Below are positions 9,997-18,636 of a DNA stretch of 64,000 nucleotides, piece by piece. Every line of letters begins with the position of its first letter. Position 1 is the first letter of the stretch. The DNA is from Colwellia sp. (lineage in GTDB: Bacteria > Pseudomonadota > Gammaproteobacteria > Enterobacterales > Alteromonadaceae), in contig JABSOW010000010.1 in NCBI GenBank assembly GCA_013215465.1, positions 62,001-126,000 on the forward strand, read 5' to 3'. Under the pieces are notes generated by a model. That model was given only the letters and a program-made list of their open reading frames with translations, had not been told where the DNA came from and searched no databases. The position numbers and the translations under genes are program-made.

Positions 9997-10041
9997 GTTC
10001 TCAAACAGTATCCTCTCAATACCAGGATACTGTTTGAGAAC
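9997..10041. repeat. Perfect 18-bp inverted repeat (long hairpin)
   Basis: Bases 9997-10014 are the exact reverse complement of 10024-10041, with a 9-base loop. The DNA after it on the plus strand (GTTATTATTTT) is only moderately T-rich. It lies 90 bases past the rimO stop and may be a transcription barrier, a small repeat element or part of a bidirectional terminator. Confidence 0.7.
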
Positions 10042-10052
10042 GTTATTATTTT

Positions 10053-10090
10053 AAAGGTGAGCCTTTTAATTCTTCTTCTGCTCACCTTTT
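10053..10090. terminator. Probable terminator hairpin downstream of rimO
   Basis: A perfect 10-bp stem, AAAGGTGAGC (10053-10062) with GCTCACCTTT (10080-10089), has a 17-base loop and a short T run on the plus strand. It is 42 bases beyond the rimO stop, so together with the longer hairpin beside it it may stop transcription from both sides. Confidence 0.5.
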
Positions 10091-10130
10091 CCACAAATTA
10101 ATAATGAATTGAAAAACTTAAACTAAATAG

Positions 10131-11573
10131 TTAAGCCTCTTCATCTTCTACTCTAACGCCCCAAACGTCATGTTCATCGGCATGAATAATCTGTACCCAA
10201 ATTAGATCGCCAGGCTTGGCATCAAAATCATCCGACAAATACACTTTGCCATCAACTTCAGGCGCATCGGCATAAGAGCGCCCTACCGCACCCAGAGAAT
10301 TAACTTCATCAATTAATATTAAATACTCTTGGCCAATGCGTGCTTGTAACTTGTCCGCACTGATTTTAGCCTGAACTTCCATAAATTTTTGTAAACGAGC
10401 TTGTTTAGTTTCTTCATCTACATGATCAGGTAAATCATTAGCGGTAGCACCATCAACATCTGAATACGCAAAACAACCAACGCGGTCTAATTGTGCTTGT
10501 TCAAGAAAATCTAATAATTCTTGAAACTCGTCTTCAGTTTCACCGGGAAAACCGACAATAAAGGTTGAACGAATGACTAATTCTGGGCAAATTTCACGCC
10601 ATTTTTTTATCCGCTCTAGCGTTCTATCTGAACTACCAGGGCGTTTCATCAACTTCAAGATACGTTTACTAGCATGTTGAAGTGGAATATCGAGATAAGG
10701 AAGGATTTTACCTTCGGCCATTAACGGAATAACTTTATCAACACTGGGGTATGGATAAACATAATGCAAGCGCACCCAAATGCCTAACTTACCTAATTGT
10801 TCACACAAAGCTAGCATGCTTGTTTTTACCGGCATACCATCCCAGAAATCTGTTTTGTTTTTAACATCAACACCGTAAGCAGAGGTATCTTGCGAGATAA
10901 CTAATAACTCTTTCACGCCAGCATTTTTTAAACGCTGCGCTTCTCCTAAAACATCACCAATGGGGCGTGAATCTAAATCACCACGCATTGACGGGATAAT
11001 GCAGAAAGTACAACGATGATCACAACCTTCCGATATTTTTAAATAAGCATAATGCTTAGGCGTAAGTTTAACACCCTGCTCTGGCACCAAATCAATAAAC
11101 GGATTATGCTCAGGTTTGGCAACATGCTGATGCACTTGCTTTAATACTTCATCATAAGCATGAGGACCTGTAACACCTAGAACATTGGGATGAAGTTCGA
11201 CAATCTCGTCTTTCTTAACACCTAAACAACCAGTAACCAATACTTTGCCATTTGCTGCAAGAGCCTCTCCGATAGTATCAAGTGATTCTTGTACTGCTGA
11301 ATCGATAAACCCACAGGTATTTACAATAACCAATTCCGCATCATCATAGCTATTAGTTACATCATATCCTTCAGTACGTAACTGAGTAAGGATGCGTTCA
11401 CTGTCTACAAGGTTTTTTGGACAGCCCAGGCTAATAAACCCAATCCTTGAGCCTTTCACATTACCATCCGAGTTAACAGATTGTTCATTAAGGATTTTTT
11501 TTGGTGACTCAAGCGTAGTTGTTTGAGATGCGACTGAATTGCTAGTGCTTGGGTCGAATTGTTCTACTGTCAT
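10131..11573 (-). CDS. rimO: Ribosomal protein S12 methylthiotransferase RimO
   Basis: 480 residues. Radical-SAM methylthiotransferase that adds a methylthio group to the conserved Asp of ribosomal protein S12. The N-terminal domain has the three cluster cysteines in SLGCPKN, NTCGFID and TGCLG. The radical-SAM motif CDHRCTFC is near residue 185, preceded by YLKISEG, and a TRAM domain ends the protein (DLIWVQI, VWGVRV). The KNLVDSER context is diagnostic for RimO rather than MiaB. The first ATG gives about 40 extra, low-complexity Ser/Thr/Asn-rich residues before the conserved start, compared with E. coli RimO. No internal ATG lies between, so the extension may be real or the start may be non-ATG. 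Confidence 0.96.
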   Translation of the reverse strand: MTVEQFDPSTSNSVASQTTTLESPKKILNEQSVNSDGNVKGSRIGFISLGCPKNLVDSERILTQLRTEGYDVTNSYDDAELVIVNTCGFIDSAVQESLDTIGEALAANGKVLVTGCLGVKKDEIVELHPNVLGVTGPHAYDEVLKQVHQHVAKPEHNPFIDLVPEQGVKLTPKHYAYLKISEGCDHRCTFCIIPSMRGDLDSRPIGDVLGEAQRLKNAGVKELLVISQDTSAYGVDVKNKTDFWDGMPVKTSMLALCEQLGKLGIWVRLHYVYPYPSVDKVIPLMAEGKILPYLDIPLQHASKRILKLMKRPGSSDRTLERIKKWREICPELVIRSTFIVGFPGETEDEFQELLDFLEQAQLDRVGCFAYSDVDGATANDLPDHVDEETKQARLQKFMEVQAKISADKLQARIGQEYLILIDEVNSLGAVGRSYADAPEVDGKVYLSDDFDAKPGDLIWVQIIHADEHDVWGVRVEDEEA

Positions 11574-12155
11574 ATGGGTCTCAACTTACTCTTATAGTGT
11601 TACTGGCGCTTTTACTAATAAAGAGCAAAGTAATAAATGGTGGTTTGTCTGTCTTTATCGTAAGTTCAATGTACTTACTTAGGAATACTTTTAATTCGCA
11701 GGATTATACAGGATTGTTTGAATCAGTGGAAACGTAACATCTCAACAAATATAATACCTTGATCTTTTGAGAGTGAACAAGACACAAGAGATGTTGCTAC
11801 TATTATAGCTGTTTGTATTAAAAGTAATTGAGCAATATTACGGAGATAAACTCACTGTAATATAGAAAAAGGGTCAGGTTCAAAATAAAATTATACTGTC
11901 CCCCAATACAATTTTTTGTACTCTGTTTTTAATTTTACCGCTTCGCGAAGTTTAGCCAGTTCAACAGGATGAGTGACCACACATTACCAAAGAATTGTAC
12001 TGGCTCCCTTTCCTGAGGGAACGAAGGGCCAACAACAAGTTACAATTATTACTTAGATATTAACATTTTATGATTTTTATTTACTCCCTCATCATTTTTT
12101 AATTTTCCATTTCAGCTTTAAACTTCTCAACTTAAGATTTTTCTAATTTCTTTGA
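11574..12155. other. Intergenic region between rimO and the plus-strand operon
   Basis: This 0.6 kb holds the rimO upstream region and no supported gene. A short frame at 11549-11737 is antisense and upstream DNA of rimO. Around 11875-11930 there is a GGGTCAGGTTC motif of the kind found near decayed mobile repeats, but too little remains to name an element. Confidence 0.35.
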
Positions 12156-12305
12156 AGGATCCTCAAGAATGCTTACCAATTAAAATGCAAACTGCCTAGT
12201 GAAATCGGAGGGGTTCAATCTCAGTTAAGCGCTATGTATCAACAAGAGAAAGGTGCTGATTTAACAGCTGTAGCTCAGAGCTTTAATAAACTAACTAAAC
12301 TTTAA
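12156..12305 (+). pseudogene. Short decayed coding remnant (C-terminal end of an unknown gene)
   Basis: About 49 codons are open and end in TAA at 12303-12305. The composition is protein-like (NAYQLKCKLPSEIGG, then QLSAMYQQEKGADLTAVAQ, then SFNKLTKL). There is a stop immediately upstream, and no start codon with a ribosome binding site. It looks like the tail of a lost gene. I do not recognise the family. Confidence 0.4.
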
Positions 12306-12550
12306 ACCCGTTCATTTTATTAACAACTTTGTGATTTATCCGTTTTCTACTCATCCCATACGAATTCGAATTTATTCATTCGCTTCCGCAAATAAAGCGA
12401 GCGAATGCGATTATATAAACTTAAGCCTCCGATATTTACCAGCTACAAACAAAGCTAACCACCTGTAATTTATATATAAAAAAAGAAAAGAAAAGTTGGT
12501 CTATATACTGCAATTGCATCAGTAAAGTTTATTTTGATTCAGGTGATAAA

Positions 12551-13402
12551 TTGAAAACAATATTTATTTCTTCAATAGCGATGTTATTCATCATTTTCTA
12601 TTGCTGGCAAAAAGGATTGTTCGCCTATAGCTATGTAGTACATAGCCCCACTGAGCTGAACGAAAAAATTGAAAATACTACTGAATTAACCAAAGACATC
12701 GCCAATGAAAAAAGTATTGCTAATGAATCAGCAACTTTGGCAAACCAATGCCAGCAAGAAATTCAATTTGAAGAGATTGACGCTCCTGAGGTGGAAGTTA
12801 TAGAAACTAATATTGAGCAGGTAACTTCTAGTCAGGCTGAAGCTCCACATTCTCAAGAAGTTATTGAACCACCAAAAGGAATTCAAAAACAAATAGAACT
12901 TGCGAACAAGTCTTATCCTCCAGTAAGCATGACAAGTAATCAAGACAAACCATCTGTTGAAACAGAACATCTAGATAATCAACAGCCCAAAACGAATACA
13001 GTGACTCCTATAGTATCTATTGATACTGGCAACATCAAAAGTCTATTTCAATGGATTAATCAGCACAATAAAGTCGCTCTTTACTGTGATGGTAGCAGCA
13101 ATACCTTATATCGTTATGTCGCTAGCAAATGGACTGTAGCCTTGCAAATTTCTGAACAAGGAGCACTTCGTGAATTTGGCTCGAAAATGAAAAATGCAGC
13201 AAGCTTGCCAAATAATTGCAGTAGATTACTTATAGTTTGGCCTGCACACATCTGGTCAAACATTACTTCTCCCCTTAACGCCAATGATTCCCTTGAATTT
13301 GCTGAAATAGAACTGTCAATTTCTAATCAAAAATTGTATGCCGAAGTTATCACTTCAAAGCCAAGTCTTCCTAAAAAACGCTATAAGGTAGCATCATTAT
13401 GA
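12551..13402 (+). CDS. Membrane-anchored protein of unknown function, first gene of an unrecognised operon
   Basis: 283 residues. The start is TTG, supported by CAGGTG seven bases upstream. An N-terminal hydrophobic anchor (about residues 3-28) is followed by an acidic, Glu-rich, low-complexity linker (about 35-150). A compact C-terminal domain (about 155-283) contains VALYCDGSSNTLYRY and RLLIVWPAHIW. The topology suggests an inner-membrane protein with a periplasmic, spacer-borne domain. Its TGA overlaps the ATG of the transglycosylase gene (ATGA), so translation is coupled. I do not recognise the family. Confidence 0.72.
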   Translation: MKTIFISSIAMLFIIFYCWQKGLFAYSYVVHSPTELNEKIENTTELTKDIANEKSIANESATLANQCQQEIQFEEIDAPEVEVIETNIEQVTSSQAEAPHSQEVIEPPKGIQKQIELANKSYPPVSMTSNQDKPSVETEHLDNQQPKTNTVTPIVSIDTGNIKSLFQWINQHNKVALYCDGSSNTLYRYVASKWTVALQISEQGALREFGSKMKNAASLPNNCSRLLIVWPAHIWSNITSPLNANDSLEFAEIELSISNQKLYAEVITSKPSLPKKRYKVASL

Positions 13403-13986
13403 AGTTACAAGTTTTAATATTATTTTCAACTCTTAATCTATATACATCTTCTATGGCGCTGGCAGATCAATGGAAAGCAAAAGCCGCATTTTGGAAGCTA
13501 CAGGAAAGATATCAAGTTGGAGACTCTATTCCCGTTATTGTACTGATCCAATCATTTGCAAAAGCTTGGAACATCGAAGAAAGCCTTCTCGCAGCTCAAG
13601 CCACTATAGAAAGTAACTGGGACGTTTGCGCTCTTTCAAAGTCTGGTGCGCAAGGAATATTTCAAGTATTACCTTCGACTGCTCGTGGGTTCTTAAAGAA
13701 AGACTCCTATTTCGATCCAATAGACAACGCATTTGTTAGCACATGGTATTTAAATAAGGCCCTTTCTGTTAACGGAAACAATGTAATGAAAGCTCTTGCA
13801 TTCTACCATGGTGGTCCCAACAAGCGCCTTCATAAGGAAAAAACCGCCAACTACGTTGCCAAAGTTTTTGAGCTATACAATGAATTCAGTAAGAAAGGAT
13901 GGCTTCGCAAAGTTCCTATTTCTATTAAGCGCCAAGACTGCTCTCACCTTATTAATACAAAAAGCAGAGGTGCTTCACATGATTAA
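13399..13986 (+). CDS. Secreted lytic transglycosylase (SLT-type)
   Basis: 195 residues with a cleavable-looking signal peptide (about 1-22, ending SMALA). The Slt fold is shown by LLAAQATIESNW, with the probable catalytic Glu at residue 71, by SGAQGIFQVLPSTARG (about 83-98), and by the later AFYHGGPNKR block. Such enzymes cleave the glycan strands of peptidoglycan in the periplasm and commonly open the wall for secretion systems, pili, phage or conjugation machinery. It overlaps both neighbours (4 and 8 bases), which points to a role in assembling whatever this operon encodes. Confidence 0.88.
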   Translation: MKLQVLILFSTLNLYTSSMALADQWKAKAAFWKLQERYQVGDSIPVIVLIQSFAKAWNIEESLLAAQATIESNWDVCALSKSGAQGIFQVLPSTARGFLKKDSYFDPIDNAFVSTWYLNKALSVNGNNVMKALAFYHGGPNKRLHKEKTANYVAKVFELYNEFSKKGWLRKVPISIKRQDCSHLINTKSRGASHD

Positions 13987-15439
13987 TTTACCATTTAAAT
14001 CCGTTTTTAAAGCTACACCACCACATTTAATAATCGGTGTTGTTCTCGCTAACTTACTCAGTATTCTAGCTACCATAGGTGGATTTTGGCTAATTGGCAT
14101 CACAAATGATAAACCAAGCTTGTCGCTAGGCATATGTGCAGTGCTAATTGCGGTTTTATTACAGCTTGTAATATTTATTTTATTAAAAGAAATTGTTACT
14201 TTAAAAAATAAGCAAAACAACATAATGATTCGTTTTGTGTTGATTTTTGGTTACTTATTATTTGAAAGTATAAATTTTGGTATTAGTGCTTCGACTGTAT
14301 TCATGCTTTCTGGCTTAGAGGCGCAATACGAATCAAAAATATTAAATGAGCAATATAAACAGGTTGAAATAAGTATCTACAACGCCTCCGCTAGTTTACA
14401 AAGTTTAGTTACAAAACTCGACGATGTTGCTAACTACAGTAAATCGCTGGCCAAAATAGAAGATGAACAAGGAGGGTCGTGTGGGGGGCCTGCTAAAACA
14501 GAAAAAGGAAAGTATTGGCGACTACGAGAAAACGATAAAACCCAAGCAGTATTACATGCGGAAACAGTTAGAGCTCAGAACAACCAGATTAATGCACTTA
14601 TAACAAGTTTAAGTAGCACAAAGCTGAGTGCAGCTGATACAAGGAAACACCTTACCAATATTGCTGTTAATATTAACTCCTTGATGGGTGACCCAGCTGT
14701 TTCAACTACCTTCACTTGGGCAAGAAATAGGTTGCAATCAATTTCCTCTGGGCATACAGACCAAGAATATATGAGTGGTATTAGTACATTTTGGTGTTCC
14801 GATAATAAATTAGCCACAAAATTAACTACATTACTCTCTGTAAAATTAGAAAAAGCTGACATTCCTGAATTCTATACTTCAGAGGGCTCTAATTATATAA
14901 AACTAACCTTCTCAAAGTTAGGTAGCTTAATTAGTGGACACTTAGATGAACTAACAAGCTTTGACTACTTAAACTTCATTCTTTCAGCTTTATTGAGTCT
15001 AGCTAATCCTATTTTCTTATATTTTTATCATAAACATAATCATATTTGTCATGTCTCTGTAATCCAAATGCATGACAAAGCCAAACAACTAATAGACGCA
15101 ATATCAATTGACTCACTCTGGGCTGTTGAGGATTGGCTTGAAACTTTGCCAAGTCACCTACGCATAATGAAAAATAAATACCATTTTTATCTAGAAGATG
15201 ACAAAGAAGCTCGACTTATCATATTCGGGCTTCAGCAACTGGAAGAAATGGGTATTGGTAAATTTAGGGGTCATCGCAACCTTTTTCAAATGTTGATCCA
15301 CCCTAAATTAGCGTTAAATACGTTATTCAAAAGAAACGTGCCATTTTTAGCAACTTTTACGCCTCAAGAATATGCTCAACTAGAAGCTTTGCTCACTTTA
15401 CTCGTTTCTAGTGAAGTTCAAGAGACATGCAATGCGTAG
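13979..15439 (+). CDS. Multi-pass membrane protein with a large helical extracytoplasmic segment
   Basis: 486 residues from the ATG at 13979, which overlaps the transglycosylase stop; a longer frame opens upstream but lies wholly within that gene. Three N-terminal membrane segments (about 17-42, 49-70, 82-112) are followed by a roughly 200-residue helical region rich in Gln, Lys and Ser. A further membrane segment (about 328-350, FILSALLSLANPIFLYFY) precedes a soluble C-terminal domain of about 130 residues. It could be the scaffold that crosses the inner membrane beside the ExbB/D-like pair. The family is not recognised. Confidence 0.72.
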   Translation: MINLPFKSVFKATPPHLIIGVVLANLLSILATIGGFWLIGITNDKPSLSLGICAVLIAVLLQLVIFILLKEIVTLKNKQNNIMIRFVLIFGYLLFESINFGISASTVFMLSGLEAQYESKILNEQYKQVEISIYNASASLQSLVTKLDDVANYSKSLAKIEDEQGGSCGGPAKTEKGKYWRLRENDKTQAVLHAETVRAQNNQINALITSLSSTKLSAADTRKHLTNIAVNINSLMGDPAVSTTFTWARNRLQSISSGHTDQEYMSGISTFWCSDNKLATKLTTLLSVKLEKADIPEFYTSEGSNYIKLTFSKLGSLISGHLDELTSFDYLNFILSALLSLANPIFLYFYHKHNHICHVSVIQMHDKAKQLIDAISIDSLWAVEDWLETLPSHLRIMKNKYHFYLEDDKEARLIIFGLQQLEEMGIGKFRGHRNLFQMLIHPKLALNTLFKRNVPFLATFTPQEYAQLEALLTLLVSSEVQETCNA

Positions 15440-15634
15440 AGTAATCATTTTATCAAACGAATTCACCTATGAAGAATGCCAATTCGCCTGTAAAAACGTC
15501 GAATAGGTAATTCATTATTTATCACAGAGACAGTTAGGTGATGTACCCCCTTGTTATTAAATAAGTTTTTATTGGAAATGAAATTGGCACAACTACTGCA
15601 ATATAGATACTAACTACACAATCAGGAGATTATT
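15440..15634 (+). promoter_or_regulatory. Intra-operon gap with an imperfect palindrome
   Basis: This is the only gap over 100 bases inside the operon. It contains GAATTCACCTAT and, about 25 bases later, ATAGGTAATTC, an imperfect inverted repeat that could be a weak attenuator or an operator. A second promoter for the downstream genes could lie after it. A good AGGAG precedes the next ATG. Confidence 0.3.
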
Positions 15635-16285
15635 ATGTTTAAAACGAAAAAATTAGCGACAATAGCGGCAGCTATATCGCTTACAGCATGCGGTTCGACA
15701 GCACACCAACCTAGTTTTAATAGTCAAATGTCTTCTGTAACAAATCGCTTTAGTGATTTAGAAATGAGACAAAGCGCTTATTCAAGCATTTCTACTAATT
15801 CACTAGATGAAAAAATTGTTCTGCAAACTGAAGTGACCAAAACAGCATTGCTAATAGGACCCGAAATTTATTCTCTAGCTCAAGGTAAATTAGAAGATCT
15901 AATTACTCAAAAGCCACTTCATTTGCGATCGGAGTCCGCTATGGCACTCATTCATTTACATCCATTAGGAATAGACGAAAGAGTAAAAAACCGCGTAGTT
16001 ACAAATAAAGTTGATGAAGTGGTATCTAAGCGCTGCTCACCCAAAGCCTTACAATTGATTCGAGGTAAAGACGCAATAGCTGAGAGAGAGCTAGCTTTTG
16101 CTTGTGCCAAGCTACTTATGGGAGATTTACAGAAAGCTTACGAACATCTTCAGAAAAGCCTAACTCTTAAGCCTAATCAAGAATTCAAAAAGGTAATTGC
16201 GCAATCCCATTCCTTAAATGAGGCAATTGTTCGTATTACAGCAATGCAAATTGCTAAAGATCAAATTGATTTATCAATAGACTAG
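15635..16285 (+). CDS. Lipoprotein of unknown function
   Basis: 216 residues with a lipoprotein signal: a basic N-terminus, a hydrophobic stretch, and lipobox LTAC with the lipidated Cys near residue 19. The mature part is mostly helical, with a TPR-like stretch near 150-190 (ERELAFACAKLLMGDLQKAY followed by EHLQKSLTLKPN). CAGGAG gives a strong ribosome binding site. It is probably membrane-tethered in the periplasm and may act as an assembly or pilotin-like factor for the neighbouring membrane proteins; that role is inference. Confidence 0.72.
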   Translation: MFKTKKLATIAAAISLTACGSTAHQPSFNSQMSSVTNRFSDLEMRQSAYSSISTNSLDEKIVLQTEVTKTALLIGPEIYSLAQGKLEDLITQKPLHLRSESAMALIHLHPLGIDERVKNRVVTNKVDEVVSKRCSPKALQLIRGKDAIAERELAFACAKLLMGDLQKAYEHLQKSLTLKPNQEFKKVIAQSHSLNEAIVRITAMQIAKDQIDLSID

Positions 16286-16294
16286 GAGAGTAAC

Positions 16295-17275
16295 ATGACA
16301 ATTTTCAATCAGAAACCTCAACTTAAAAAAAAGACAACTATTCATACCGCAAGGCCTAATAAACCAACGGACTGTATCAATAATAAGATGGCGCTTATTC
16401 GAGATAGCGCTGAGTCATTGATGAAAAACACTCTTATTGCGACCGCGGTTATTTTAGCCTCGTTACCAGCTTTAGCTGACACAGTAAAAAGCGATTATTT
16501 TGAACGTGGACTTTCAGTTGAAGATGAAAATAGACTGCGTAACTTTCGCAAACAACATAATGACGTCAATGTTAAAACAAACGAAGCGATCATGATGACA
16601 GATGATGTCGCAGCCTTGATCGAAGCTATTGCCGCAGCACCGACGGATGCTGAACGTAATGAATTGCTAAATCAAGCGACAGGTATGTTGATTACTGCCG
16701 ACACTCAGCTCGAAACTTTAAAAGGCAAAAATCTAAACCTAGCAAGTGATCATGAAAACTTTATTCAAAGTGCTAAATTGGCTGATGAAAATAAAGAAAG
16801 CTTATCAGCAATCAACGACGGCTTCTTTACAATGGGAGCTAAGCTCGAACAACTTGCAGCAAAAGATGGGCTTAAAATTTCTGATCAACTAGCCTCCGAC
16901 ATCAATGCCTTGTATGAAATGAAATATATGGCTGCTGATCTCTTAGAGTCCGATGACTTTTCACACTACGGTAACAAGCTAACTGTTACGGGAGCCATGC
17001 AATTGTCCTATCAGGTGGCTTGGGAGGGACAATTCATCAAGACAGCTCAAATTATAGTTAAGCGTTTAGCTGGCATCCTTAAAGATGCGAATGACCGTGG
17101 CACACTAACAACTACTATTACCGCAAGTTTACGTGGATTCAATTTCAGTCAACCAAGTAAGCGTAAAGCCTTTTTGAGTGCAGTTAAAACTCTAGAAAAA
17201 GGTAAAAATGCAACAACACAAGGTGCTGAAAATAATCAATCTTCTCGCGGAATGATTTGGAACCGACAAGATTAA
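16295..17275 (+). CDS. Exported helical protein of unknown function
   Basis: 326 residues from the ATG at 16295, which has a strong AGGAGAG site. A classical signal peptide (MKNTLIATAVILASLPALA) starts only at codon 43 (16421), so either the leader is unusually long or translation begins at 16421 or at the ATG at 16388, where the ribosome binding site is poor. The mature protein is almost entirely helical, with AAIAAAPTDAERN-type repeats and no Cys. It may be a secreted structural or substrate protein of the operon. The family is not recognised. Confidence 0.68.
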   Translation: MTIFNQKPQLKKKTTIHTARPNKPTDCINNKMALIRDSAESLMKNTLIATAVILASLPALADTVKSDYFERGLSVEDENRLRNFRKQHNDVNVKTNEAIMMTDDVAALIEAIAAAPTDAERNELLNQATGMLITADTQLETLKGKNLNLASDHENFIQSAKLADENKESLSAINDGFFTMGAKLEQLAAKDGLKISDQLASDINALYEMKYMAADLLESDDFSHYGNKLTVTGAMQLSYQVAWEGQFIKTAQIIVKRLAGILKDANDRGTLTTTITASLRGFNFSQPSKRKAFLSAVKTLEKGKNATTQGAENNQSSRGMIWNRQD

Positions 17276-17328
17276 TAGGTAGCAAGTATGAGTTTAGTAG
17301 CCTCATGCTTCACCTAAGGAGGTGTTCA

Positions 17329-17727
17329 ATGGGTAAGCTCATAATTGTAATGGCTATATTTTGCTACGTTCACTTTTACCAAGCTGATTTTTCAACTTGG
17401 TTGCAGAAAGGACAACTAGCCTTCGAACCTGGGTTAGCTTTTGACGACAAGAAAACTGAGCAGATAATTCCAGTTATTTACAATGTGCCACAAAGTGTTG
17501 CAGTAATAGATAAACAAGTGCTACCAGCCTTACAAGCAGAAAGTGCAATAACAGACGATTTACGCTCAACTGTACCAGATACAATAGCTACCTGCTGGAG
17601 TATAGATAGCTCTTTTAAGCAGGCTTTAGTTTGTCGATGTGGGCAGTTGGAAAGAGACTTGAGAAGTTTATGCCACCAGAGTATTCGTGGCGAATATATT
17701 ACAGCTATGTTGGAGCGTAAATTATGA
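17329..17727 (+). CDS. Small membrane-anchored or exported protein with a Cys-rich tail
   Basis: 132 residues from the ATG at 17329, chosen because AAGGAGGTG lies six bases upstream; an upstream in-frame start at 17257 overlaps the previous gene and has no such site. An N-terminal hydrophobic segment (about 3-18) is followed by a short soluble domain with four cysteines near the end (ATCW, VCRCGQ, SLCHQ), possibly disulfide-bonded in the periplasm. Its TGA overlaps the ATG of the ExbB-like gene. The function is not recognised. Confidence 0.65.
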   Translation: MGKLIIVMAIFCYVHFYQADFSTWLQKGQLAFEPGLAFDDKKTEQIIPVIYNVPQSVAVIDKQVLPALQAESAITDDLRSTVPDTIATCWSIDSSFKQALVCRCGQLERDLRSLCHQSIRGEYITAMLERKL

Positions 17728-18128
17728 ATAGTTTCTCACTCATGATCTGGGTAGCAGCATTGATTATTAACTTATCCGTTATATTGCTCCTTCCCAAAAG
17801 CGGTTTCGAAGGATTAGAGCTAATTTTCAAGCATGTAGGGCCATTAAGTCCTCTTATAATACCAGTATGTCTTGCTACTTTGTATAAAGCGATACTAGCT
17901 GATCCTTGCGAGTACCCTAAAATCCGATGGATTGCCGAAAAGAACTCTTACTTAGGCGTTCTTGGCACCTTAGTTGCTATTGTTCTAACCTACGCTCGCG
18001 TAAAAGTTAGTGGAGAAGCTATGCAGACAGTTGACTTCATGGGTGGATTTAGCACATCGATATTAGCTATTGGAACGCTTTGGCTATGTTGGTCACTCTG
18101 TCCAGAAAATATGGATAAAACATCATGA
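17724..18128 (+). CDS. Minimal ExbB/TolQ/MotA-like membrane protein
   Basis: 134 residues with about four hydrophobic segments (about 5-24, 39-58, 74-93, 103-125). The segment SYLGVLGTLVAIVLTYARV matches the LGLLGTV-type signature of ExbB/TolQ/MotA proton-channel subunits, and a further helix follows, as in that family. It is much smaller than typical ExbB (about 230-240 residues) because the cytoplasmic loop is almost absent. The next gene, overlapping by 4 bases, encodes an ExbD-like protein, which supports the assignment. The likely role is to convert proton-motive force into work on the envelope. Confidence 0.55.
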   Translation: MNSFSLMIWVAALIINLSVILLLPKSGFEGLELIFKHVGPLSPLIIPVCLATLYKAILADPCEYPKIRWIAEKNSYLGVLGTLVAIVLTYARVKVSGEAMQTVDFMGGFSTSILAIGTLWLCWSLCPENMDKTS

Positions 18129-18481
18129 AATCGCTAGCACTCATGTCTGATATTTTTGCGATCTTGTTGCTCCTCGCTCTAATCAATGAAGGTAAAGAAA
18201 CTTCTGTTGAAGATACCAATGAAGCATCTCTTGAGTCAGATTTATCCGGAGAGGCTACAGAAAAACGTATAGAAGTTACGGTTTCTGGAAACGGCTCCTA
18301 TGTTGTATCTGGAAAGCCATATAACTCATTAAATGCGTTACGTAAGTCACTTGAGCAACAAAAAATAACAACAGTGGCTCTTCAATTTAATAATCAGGCA
18401 ACCTTACACCAGCATGCACTTCAATTAACTGCGCAATTAAGTGACCAATTCAAAATTAAATATCGTTGGGAAAAAAAATGA
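18125..18481 (+). CDS. ExbD/TolR-like periplasmic protein
   Basis: 118 residues. The N-terminal helix LALMSDIFAILLLLALI has an Asp at residue 9, where ExbD/TolR carry the essential protonatable Asp. A linker follows, then a small domain with the ExbD pattern: a beta strand IEVTVSGNGSYVVSG, a helix SLNALRKSLEQQ, a strand TVALQF, a helix, and a final strand FKIKYRW. It would form the proton pathway together with the upstream ExbB-like protein and transmit force to a periplasmic partner. Coupled by ATGA overlaps on both sides. Confidence 0.6.
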   Translation: MKSLALMSDIFAILLLLALINEGKETSVEDTNEASLESDLSGEATEKRIEVTVSGNGSYVVSGKPYNSLNALRKSLEQQKITTVALQFNNQATLHQHALQLTAQLSDQFKIKYRWEKK

Positions 18482-18597
18482 AAACCAATAACTCTCCAGG
18501 CAATACGTCGCAAGTTGAACGAGATAATTGTGCTTGGGCACTCGCATTCTTATCGCTTTCAATAGTATTTGCCATATTAGCAATATGGTTGCATTGA
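18478..18597 (+). CDS. 39-residue single-pass membrane peptide
   Basis: The ATG overlaps the ExbD-like stop (ATGA). A polar N-terminus of about 17 residues is followed by one hydrophobic helix (CAWALAFLSLSIVFAILAIW) and a terminal His. The frame ends in TGA at 18595-18597. The overlap matches every other junction in this part of the operon, so I regard it as a real small protein, probably a regulator or extra helix of the ExbB/D-like complex. Confidence 0.6.
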   Translation: MKTNNSPGNTSQVERDNCAWALAFLSLSIVFAILAIWLH

Positions 18598-18636
18598 GTA
18601 TTACCTAACCTTTCACCTAAAAGTGAGTTCACCGTT

